This document shows positions 9,751 to 16,843 of a stretch of 64,000 bases of DNA, in pieces. The position numbers and the translations under genes are program-made. Source of the DNA: Mesonia oceanica (GTDB lineage: Bacteria; Bacteroidota; Bacteroidia; Flavobacteriales; Flavobacteriaceae); the NCBI RefSeq assembly GCF_902499555.1, contig NZ_CABVMM010000001.1:310001-374000 (forward strand). The letters run 5' to 3'. Under the pieces are notes generated by a model. The model was given only the letters and a program-made list of their open reading frames with translations, ran no database searches and was not told the origin of the DNA. How positions within the stretch are numbered: the stretch's first letter is position 1; every line of letters starts with the position of its first letter.

Positions 9751-10470
9751 TTAATTTTGTTTCTTTTGGCTGAGTAACCACTCATAAAATTTGGGATTGT
9801 TGTAGGTTTCTGTCCAACTGTTATGATTGGCAAACGGATAAACAGTATAGTTTACATTTTTGTTTCCTGCTTGCTGCAATGCAATGACCATTTTATTACT
9901 GTTTTCCGGGAGGACCACATCATCTAAAGCACCGTGAAAAATCCAAATAGGCATGTCTTTTAAGTGTTGGGCATTTCTATAAATAGGTCGGTAAATAGCA
10001 CCACATACAGGAGCCATTGCAGCAAAGAGTTCAGGGTATTCTCCTCCTACTGCCCAAGTACCGTAACCACCCATACTTAAACCGGTGAGGTAAACCCTGT
10101 TTTCATCAATATTATATTTTTTAATGATAGATTTTACTAAACCAGCTACTTGGTGAGGTTGCCAATAGGTTTCGTTTGGGCATTGGGGAGCTAAAATTAC
10201 AGCGTCAATTTTATTCCCTTTTTCCATATAATTAAAAGGACCGTGCATTTTTACTTTATCTAAGTCGGTACCTCTTTCTCCCGCACCGTGAAGAAAAACG
10301 ATAAGCGGATAATCTTTTTTGGAAGTTTTATAGTCTTCCGGGGTATAAAGTAAATAGCCTAATTCGGTTTCTAATTCTACTTTTTCTTTAAAATGCTTTT
10401 TTTCAATTTGTGCAAAAGAAGCATTAGAAATCAAAGAAAGAAAGAATAGTATAAGCGCTAATTTTTTCAT
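9751..10470 (-). CDS. Secreted alpha/beta-hydrolase (prolyl oligopeptidase/PHB depolymerase-like esterase)
   Basis: Probable exported carbohydrate esterase of 239 residues. A signal peptide covers 1-20. Alpha/beta-hydrolase features: oxyanion region FLHGAGERG (59-67), nucleophile elbow GLSMGG with Ser132, acid Asp183 or Asp184 in GALDDVV, and catalytic His216 in FANHNSW. The type is common in polysaccharide loci, where it removes acyl or feruloyl groups; here it sits between the two GH144 genes (2 and 9 bases), so it belongs to the same mRNA. Removal of succinyl or other acyl groups from glucans is an inference. A general secreted peptidase-like hydrolase is the alternative. Confidence 0.85.
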   Translation of the reverse strand: MKKLALILFFLSLISNASFAQIEKKHFKEKVELETELGYLLYTPEDYKTSKKDYPLIVFLHGAGERGTDLDKVKMHGPFNYMEKGNKIDAVILAPQCPNETYWQPHQVAGLVKSIIKKYNIDENRVYLTGLSMGGYGTWAVGGEYPELFAAMAPVCGAIYRPIYRNAQHLKDMPIWIFHGALDDVVLPENSNKMVIALQQAGNKNVNYTVYPFANHNSWTETYNNPKFYEWLLSQKKQN

Positions 10471-10479
10471 GTTAGTTTT

Positions 10480-11886
10480 TTAATAGGTAAATCCTAAAGT
10501 GTCAAGTCCGTTTTGAATTTCGGGGGCTTGCATAAATAAGTCCCAGATTAATCCGGTTCTATAATTTTCGATCATGACTATCATAGGTCCTTGATCGATG
10601 GCTAAATAGCGTTTGGCAGACCAGTTGCTTCCTACTAAACTAATGGCATCGTAAAAGCCTGCAGGTCCCCAGCTTAAACTGTTATGATTTTCATAGATGT
10701 TATGCATGAATGCTAACGACTCATCTGGTGTATAAGGTATGGAGCTTACTGCTGCCGTTGGTGAAACTATCCCTCGATCATTGGAAGGAGAGTGTGCAGT
10801 GTAACCAATAGAGCCATCTGAATTTTTAGTATAACTAGCGGTTAAACCCCAAAAGTTTTCTCCGTAACCTGAGAAATTATGAGGGTTTTCTACACAATAC
10901 TTATAATTAATTAAGGTTTGGTTTTTATTTAATTGCCAGTAATTGGCATATTGATCTGATAAATTTGTTGGGTTTAAACCTAAGTAGGAATAATGTGCCC
11001 AAAATAAAGGACCTCCATATTGTTGGTGACCATTATGTTTTAAAATAAGTGGTAATCCATAAGTTGAATTACTTGCAACAATGTTTCCGTTTCTGGCCCA
11101 TCCTTGATGATAAGCTTGCGGGTCTATGGCATGATCCGGAGAGGAAGCGGCAAGAATATAAGTAATTAAACATTCGTTGTAGCCTTCTATGGGAAGGTTC
11201 ATCTGAAAGTCGTAATTAGGAGACCAATGCCAGTATAATACATTTTCACCATTGGTGTACCAATCCCATTCTACACCTTTCCATAGTTCATCGTATTTTT
11301 GTGCGATCGCTAGTTCTTCTTCCGTTCCGTTTTTTAGGTATTCGCGAACCACAATCATTCCTTGTACCAAAAAGGAGGTTTCTACTAAATCACCTCCATC
11401 ATCCATTTGGCTAAAGGGTTGTACTTGTCCGGTTTCTCCATTAATCCAATGTGACCAAGCACCATGAAAAGTAGTGGTGTTGGCTAAAAAGTCTGCGATA
11501 TGATCTAAACGCTGAACGGCTTCACTTCTAGAAATAAAACCTCTTTCTATTCCTACAATAAGGGCCATAAGACCAAATCCTGAACCTCCTGTGGTGACTA
11601 TGGGATCGTTACCTTCGTTAGGATGGTAGCGTTCTCTGGCCATTTGTGAGTTAGGTTCGGCATATTCCCAGAAATAGTTTAAGGTTTCACTTTGAACAAT
11701 ATCTAAAAGTTCTTCGTCGCTTACGGGGTCTATGCTGTCACCACCATCATCATCATTGTTATCGTCTGGTGGATTTTCGGTTACCGGTGGATTAGAGCTA
11801 TCATCTGAAGAGTTATCACTACAAGAATTGAAGCATAGACTAAGCAGAATAATTACTAAATATTTTATGTGGTTTTGTATAAGCAT
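10480..11886 (-). CDS. GH144 family glucanase lipoprotein, copy 2 (likely surface-exposed)
   Basis: Paralogue of the GH144 protein at 8348-9748, with the same landmarks in the same order (TTGGSGFGLMA, HWINGETG, IEGYNECLITY, FWAHYSYLGLNP, PTAAVSSIPYTP, AIDQGPMIVMIENYR). Lipid attachment Cys22 is followed by SDNSSDDSS and an acidic, Pro/Asn/Asp-rich linker up to about residue 55, which fits the Bacteroidetes lipoprotein export signal; this copy is therefore the better candidate for the cell-surface endo-glucanase that makes oligosaccharides for SusC/SusD. It is the first gene after susD, separated by 86 bases containing a strong hairpin. Endo versus exo action cannot be told from sequence. Confidence 0.92.
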   Translation of the reverse strand: MLIQNHIKYLVIILLSLCFNSCSDNSSDDSSNPPVTENPPDDNNDDDGGDSIDPVSDEELLDIVQSETLNYFWEYAEPNSQMARERYHPNEGNDPIVTTGGSGFGLMALIVGIERGFISRSEAVQRLDHIADFLANTTTFHGAWSHWINGETGQVQPFSQMDDGGDLVETSFLVQGMIVVREYLKNGTEEELAIAQKYDELWKGVEWDWYTNGENVLYWHWSPNYDFQMNLPIEGYNECLITYILAASSPDHAIDPQAYHQGWARNGNIVASNSTYGLPLILKHNGHQQYGGPLFWAHYSYLGLNPTNLSDQYANYWQLNKNQTLINYKYCVENPHNFSGYGENFWGLTASYTKNSDGSIGYTAHSPSNDRGIVSPTAAVSSIPYTPDESLAFMHNIYENHNSLSWGPAGFYDAISLVGSNWSAKRYLAIDQGPMIVMIENYRTGLIWDLFMQAPEIQNGLDTLGFTY

Positions 11887-11911
11887 AGAAGTGTTATTGA
11901 GTTGAAAGATG

Positions 11912-11942
11912 AACTATACTACCCTTTACGGGTAGTATAGTT
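11912..11942 (-). promoter_or_regulatory. Perfect 13-bp hairpin between susD and GH144
   Basis: AACTATACTACCC (11912-11924) pairs with GGGTAGTATAGTT (11930-11942) around a 5-base loop. There is no U-run after the stem on the minus strand, so it is more likely an mRNA-stabilising or processing hairpin that leaves susCD transcript more abundant than the downstream enzyme genes than a full terminator. Confidence 0.6.
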
Positions 11943-11972
11943 TGCTAATTCATCTAACATTATAAAAATTGT

Positions 11973-13454
11973 TTACCACCCTGGGTTTTGGTTCATCTCA
12001 GGGGTTTGAATCAATTGATTCTCAGGAATTGGAAATAATTCGTGTTGTCCTTCAATGAAATCTTTGCCATTTGCAGCCATTGCTTCAGCAGCTTGTCCTG
12101 TTCTTATTAAGTCGAACCAACGGTCATGCTCAAAAGCTAATTCTAACCTTCTTTCGTTCCAAATTTTATCTCTTAATTCTGTTTGACTTAAACCTGAAAC
12201 ATTATCAAGATCTACACGACTTCTAACTTGGTTAAGAGCCGAAAGGGCTTCAGAGGTTTGGCCAAGTTCATTTGCGGCTTCAGCTTTAATTAATAAAACT
12301 TCAGCATATCTAATTACTCTAATGTTCTTATCACCATCACTTGCCCCAGCATTTGCACTTGAATAGGCTTTTTCGTTATACATGGGGTTCTCTACGGAAG
12401 CACTTACTTCACGGCCATCCCAAAGCGTTTCTCCGGCAAAAATAATAGTCGCGTTTTTTCTTATTTCATCGCCTTCGACATCAAAAGCATTTACTAAATT
12501 TTCAGTAGGAGTATTAAAACCCCATCCCCAACCACTAGTACCCCGTGCACCTTGGGTTTGTGAATATTGATTTACACCGTGAGCAATAGCTTCACCTCTG
12601 GCTTGAATTTCAAAAATGGACTCTGTGCCGTTTTCGGTATATTCTCTCCAAATTTCAGCATAATCTGTTTCTAGGCCATATTCTCCTGAGTTGATTACTG
12701 CATTAGCATATTGTAATGCTTCTGTATATTCTTTTTGGTATAAATGTACCTTAGCAAGTAATGCTTGTGCAGCGCCTTTGGTAGCTCTCCCTAAGTCTTT
12801 TGGAGCATATTCACTTTTTAAGGGTAAAGCATCGATAGCATCCAATAAATCTTGCTCTATATATGCATAGACTTCTTCTTTTGGATTACGTGTAGATAAA
12901 TCTGCTTCTTGGTCTATGATAGCTTCTCCATCGATGATAGTAATATCTCCTTGTAATGGAACATCTCCAAAAGATCTTACTAAATAAAAGTAAGTTAATG
13001 CTCTTAAAAATTTAGCTTCTCCAACTAATCTATTGCTGTAGCTTTCGTCTTCTAAACCATAATCTCTAGTGAATGCTATCGAGTAACTGGCTCTACCTAT
13101 TGTTTTATACCAACGCGTCCACATAGATCTTACCGATGGCGCAGTACTTGTAAAGGTTAAATTGTCCAGTAAGTTTTTGTCTGCACCAGTATCGGTGGGA
13201 GAGCTTCCTTTATCGGCGTTATCAGAAATAATTTCTGTTATTCCTAACCAAGCAAAAGCATAATCCCAATCGGTATACATTCCATAAATACCATTTACAA
13301 ATTGTTCAGGAGTAATGTTTTCATTGCTGTCACTAGCTTCAATGTTCTCACGAGCATCTACTTCTAGATAATCATCGCTACAGCTTATTATAGCTACACC
13401 TGCTAGAATACCTATGGCTATTTTTGTATATAATTTGAATTTCATAACAGTCAT
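11973..13454 (-). CDS. SusD/RagB family nutrient-binding outer-membrane lipoprotein
   Basis: Glycan-binding lid protein that works with the SusC porin on its 5' side. About 490 residues, typical of the family. Lipobox AIISC with acylated Cys followed by SDDY, an acidic surface-export signal. Start is either 13454 or the in-frame Met at 13445 (MKFKLYTK); the second gives a cleaner signal peptide. SusD features: TPR-like helices, the ERRLELAFEHDRWFDLIRTG block near residue 440, FPIPENQLIQTPEMNQNPGW at the C-terminus, which is the usual SusD ending. One base separates it from susC, so the two are translated as a unit. Confidence 0.96.
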   Translation of the reverse strand: MTVMKFKLYTKIAIGILAGVAIISCSDDYLEVDARENIEASDSNENITPEQFVNGIYGMYTDWDYAFAWLGITEIISDNADKGSSPTDTGADKNLLDNLTFTSTAPSVRSMWTRWYKTIGRASYSIAFTRDYGLEDESYSNRLVGEAKFLRALTYFYLVRSFGDVPLQGDITIIDGEAIIDQEADLSTRNPKEEVYAYIEQDLLDAIDALPLKSEYAPKDLGRATKGAAQALLAKVHLYQKEYTEALQYANAVINSGEYGLETDYAEIWREYTENGTESIFEIQARGEAIAHGVNQYSQTQGARGTSGWGWGFNTPTENLVNAFDVEGDEIRKNATIIFAGETLWDGREVSASVENPMYNEKAYSSANAGASDGDKNIRVIRYAEVLLIKAEAANELGQTSEALSALNQVRSRVDLDNVSGLSQTELRDKIWNERRLELAFEHDRWFDLIRTGQAAEAMAANGKDFIEGQHELFPIPENQLIQTPEMNQNPGW

Positions 13455-13455
13455 T

Positions 13456-16400
13456 TTATAATTCTAAGTTTAATCCCATTAATATTGTTCTTGTATTTGG
13501 ATAAGCAGAAAGTTCTATTCCCGTAGTTCCATATGGTGCTCCGTCTGAGTTTAATTCTGGGGTGAATCCTGAATAATCAGTAAACAGGAAAGGATTTTGT
13601 GCTGAAATATAAATTCTAGCATTTGCTATAAAATCTACTTTCGGTAAGGTATATCCAATAGTGATGTTGTTAATTCTAAAATAATCACCATTTTCTAAAT
13701 AATAATTAGAAGCTCTTGAATCTCTATTGGCTCCTGGATTAGAATTGGTGCTTCCCGGACCTGTCCAACGACTTTCATAAACATCTACAGGAACATTTTC
13801 TCCTCCTAGTCTCGTACTTTTTAAACCATTATAAATTTTGTTACCACCGGCTCCGTAACCAGATACAGTTAAATCAAATTGTTTATAGTTCATTCCTATG
13901 TTAATCCCAAAGTTATAAGTAGGAATATAAGATCCGAAATATTTTTTGTCTCTATCATCAATTACTCCATCTTCATTTTGATCTTTGTATCTTAAATGAC
14001 CAGGCAAAGCTCCACCAATAGAAGCATTATTGTCTATTTCTTCTTGATTTTGCCATACACCATCTGTCTCAAACATCCACCAAGATCCTAAAGGTTCACC
14101 TTCTGCTAAACGTTTAGTGATTTCACCATTTGATAAACTACCTCCCAATTGACCATCATAATTATTTTTTATTTCAGTAATTTCATTATGATTGTAGTTA
14201 TAAGTTACCCCAATATTGTAAGAAAAATCGTCATTTACATGGTCACTCCAATTAATGCCAACTTCCACCCCTTTATTGACAACTTCAGCTCCATGATCAT
14301 AATAGTTTTGTTCATAGGGAGAATTTAATAAGGGCTGTACACTTAAGATGGTATTGGTGGTTGTTTTTCTATACCAATCAAAACTACCGGAAAGTCTACT
14401 GTCTATAAGCTCATAATCTAACCCGGCACTCCATTCGTTTACTCGTTCCCAACTAATAGGTTGAGCAGGAGAGCCTATAGATGCTCCAAAAATTAAAGCC
14501 TGATCTGGTCCAAAAACATAATTTTGGTTAGCACTAGCGGGATCAGTAATAATTTGAGTAGAGTTAAAAGGAACATTTGGGTTCCCTAGTTCTCCATAAG
14601 AACCTCTAAGCTTTAAAAAGTTTACAAAAGAACTATCTTCTAAGAAAGATTCTTTACTTAAGGTCCATCCTAATCCAACTGATGGGAAATAACCAATATA
14701 CTCTTCATTGCTTTTAAATACACTAGCCCCGTCTCTTCTAATGGTACCAGTTACATAATATTTTCTATCGAAGTTATATTGTAGCCTTGTAAAATAAGAT
14801 AAGTAACGAACAGGAGTATAATAATACTGGTTGGTTTGTTTTTCATAAGCGTCTGAAGCATGTTTTATACTCCAATACTGCTCTTTTGAAGGAACATCAT
14901 AGGCTTGGTCATAATTAAACTCTCCAACTCCCAATTCTTCCTTTGATCCCCCTAAGGTTACATCAAAGTTATGGTTTCCAAAACTTTTTTTATAATTAAG
15001 AAAATTATCCCAGTTGTATTTAAAGTTCTCTATTCTAGAAAAGGAAAGAGAATTATTTACCCATTGTGGAGAATCTGGATTTTGTAATTTATTTTCTTCA
15101 AATTGTTCTGCAGTTCTTGTAGGGTCTCCGGCAATCCATGATTCTTTGCTAGGTACATAAACCCTTTGTTTGCGGTAGAATTTGCGCATACCTAAACGAG
15201 AGGTGAAGGTTAAACCATCCATGATTTCTAATTCGGCAGAAACATTTCCCTGAAGCGTTAAAGTTTTAATGTATTCATTGGTAAAATCTACTTGAGCAAC
15301 AGGGTTTCCGTGAGAAGTTAATCTTCCTATACTTTCACCTTCTCCAGCTATATATGTTGCTTCTCCTGTAGTCTCGTTGTAAAAAGATTGACCGTATCTG
15401 CCATTCGGATAATAAACAGGTATAACAGGGGCTTGCCTATAAGCACTGTTAAACGCAGAAAATGGTTTTGGATTATCTTTAGTAGGAGTAATAGAAAGGT
15501 TCTGCTTAATTTTTAAACGATCGTCAAATAGTTTAAAAGTATTATTAGAAGTAATAACAGAACGTTGGTATTTTTGTCCTTCAAGAATTCCATTTTCTTC
15601 AAAAAAATCATAACTAAAGAAATAATCTACATAGTCTGATCCTCCCGATACTGAAAATACATTATTATTAATTGAGCCTAGTTGTAATAACTCATCATAC
15701 CAATCAGTATCATATGGTTGGTTTTGGTTAAGAAAATTTTCTTCTCCTATCGCTGCTGTTTCTTCGTTATAATAGTTCACATACTGGCTTGCATTAGCCA
15801 TTTCCACTTGGTTTAAAATATCTTTTACTCCATAGTAACTATTAAAAGAGAATTTAGGTTTTCCTTTTTTTCCACTTTTAGTTGTAACAATAACAGCACC
15901 ATTTGCAGCTCTAACTCCATAGATAGATAACGAAGAAGCGTCTTTTAAGAAATCTATAGATTCGATATTAGATGGACTTATATTCTTAATGTCTGGTACA
16001 GGTGTACCATCAACTACATAAAAAGGATCTCTACCTCCTAAAGCAGTTCCCAAACCACGAATGGTAACTGTAGGAGTTGCCCCAGGAGCATCACTATTAA
16101 TGATGTTTACCCCAGGTACTTTTCCTTGGATGGCTTGAGTAGCGGTAAGCGCAGGTTGTTTCACAATATCTTCTGCTTTAATACTACTTATGGCTCCTGT
16201 TAAATCCTGTTTCTCTGCTGTACCATAACCAATTACAACAACCTCACTTAGTGATTCTGTATCTGCTTGTAAAGATACGCTAATTGTTTCTTGGTTTTCT
16301 ACAGGTATTTCTTGAGTTTGAAAGCCTACATAACTAAATACCAAGGTTTCGCCAGTAGCTACTACGATTTCGTATTTTCCATCAAAATCTGTAGTAGTAC

Positions 16401-16548
16401 CCTGATTGGTACCTTGAACAGATACGTTAGCTCCAGGTAATGGTAACCCATCATCTGCTGAAGATACGGTACCTGTAACCGTCTTTTCTTGTGCAAATAG
16501 TGTTAATCCCGTAAATAGGAAAAGCATTGCGAGTAAATTTGTTTTCAT
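13456..16548 (-). CDS. SusC/RagA family TonB-linked outer-membrane transporter
   Basis: TonB-dependent importer for oligosaccharides, 1030 residues. Order: signal peptide 1-19 (LTLFAQ), carboxypeptidase-regulatory-like domain about 22-95 (VTGTVSSADDGLPLPGANVSV, DFDGKYEI), TonB box region with VVVIGYGT near 105, plug domain about 110-225 (QGKVPGVNI, TIRGLG, PFYVVDGTP, GVRAANGAVIVTTKSGK), then a long beta-barrel ending in an aromatic-rich strand (RTILMGLNLEL). This is the first gene of the minus-strand polysaccharide operon; a promoter lies about 90 bases upstream. The partner SusD follows immediately. Ligand is inferred from the GH144/GH3 genes to be beta-1,2-linked gluco-oligosaccharide. Confidence 0.97.
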   Translation of the reverse strand: MKTNLLAMLFLFTGLTLFAQEKTVTGTVSSADDGLPLPGANVSVQGTNQGTTTDFDGKYEIVVATGETLVFSYVGFQTQEIPVENQETISVSLQADTESLSEVVVIGYGTAEKQDLTGAISSIKAEDIVKQPALTATQAIQGKVPGVNIINSDAPGATPTVTIRGLGTALGGRDPFYVVDGTPVPDIKNISPSNIESIDFLKDASSLSIYGVRAANGAVIVTTKSGKKGKPKFSFNSYYGVKDILNQVEMANASQYVNYYNEETAAIGEENFLNQNQPYDTDWYDELLQLGSINNNVFSVSGGSDYVDYFFSYDFFEENGILEGQKYQRSVITSNNTFKLFDDRLKIKQNLSITPTKDNPKPFSAFNSAYRQAPVIPVYYPNGRYGQSFYNETTGEATYIAGEGESIGRLTSHGNPVAQVDFTNEYIKTLTLQGNVSAELEIMDGLTFTSRLGMRKFYRKQRVYVPSKESWIAGDPTRTAEQFEENKLQNPDSPQWVNNSLSFSRIENFKYNWDNFLNYKKSFGNHNFDVTLGGSKEELGVGEFNYDQAYDVPSKEQYWSIKHASDAYEKQTNQYYYTPVRYLSYFTRLQYNFDRKYYVTGTIRRDGASVFKSNEEYIGYFPSVGLGWTLSKESFLEDSSFVNFLKLRGSYGELGNPNVPFNSTQIITDPASANQNYVFGPDQALIFGASIGSPAQPISWERVNEWSAGLDYELIDSRLSGSFDWYRKTTTNTILSVQPLLNSPYEQNYYDHGAEVVNKGVEVGINWSDHVNDDFSYNIGVTYNYNHNEITEIKNNYDGQLGGSLSNGEITKRLAEGEPLGSWWMFETDGVWQNQEEIDNNASIGGALPGHLRYKDQNEDGVIDDRDKKYFGSYIPTYNFGINIGMNYKQFDLTVSGYGAGGNKIYNGLKSTRLGGENVPVDVYESRWTGPGSTNSNPGANRDSRASNYYLENGDYFRINNITIGYTLPKVDFIANARIYISAQNPFLFTDYSGFTPELNSDGAPYGTTGIELSAYPNTRTILMGLNLEL

Positions 16549-16645
16549 GTGTGTTTAAATAGCTTTTAAATTAATAAAGATTATTAACCTCTTAATTTTC
16601 AGCAGATATTTTAAACATATGTTAAAAATGCAGCTGAAATATTAT

Positions 16646-16677
16646 CAAATTTATAAAGCTGTTGCATTTGTTGTCAA
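16646..16677 (-). promoter_or_regulatory. Predicted promoter of the susCD operon
   Basis: Reading the minus strand, TTG (16675-16677) and the -7 box TAAATTTG (16646-16653) are separated by 21 bases, which fits the Bacteroidetes consensus TTG-N(about 19-21)-TAnnTTTG. Transcription would begin near 16639, giving a leader of about 90 bases before the susC start. Seen by eye, not tested. Confidence 0.55.
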
Positions 16678-16693
16678 TTTTGAAATATAACTA

Positions 16694-16805
16694 AACTCAT
16701 CAAGAAGTAATTAAATTTTAAATTACTGATTTTTAGTTTTTTAAATAAAAAATTGATGTGGGTTAGCGAGTAATAAAAATCTATTTGATGAGTTATTGAT
16801 GAGTC
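16694..16805. promoter_or_regulatory. Three copies of TTGATGAGT(T/C), candidate operator sites
   Basis: The 10-mer TTGATGAGTT occurs on the minus strand at 16694-16703, just upstream of the susC -33 element, and on the plus strand at 16785-16794; a near copy TTGATGAGTC follows at 16796-16805, one DNA turn (11 bp) away. All lie in the 295-base gap between susC and the regulator gene. They are candidate binding sites for the adjacent LuxR-type regulator. Confidence 0.4.
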
Positions 16806-16843
16806 TTGATTATGTTAATTATAACGTTTTCGTTACAAATGTT

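Noticed and set aside
9749..9781. Longer N-terminus for GH144 copy 1
   Set aside because: It would overlap the upstream esterase gene and place a basic stretch before the lipoprotein signal; MKKLTLT is a proper signal start.
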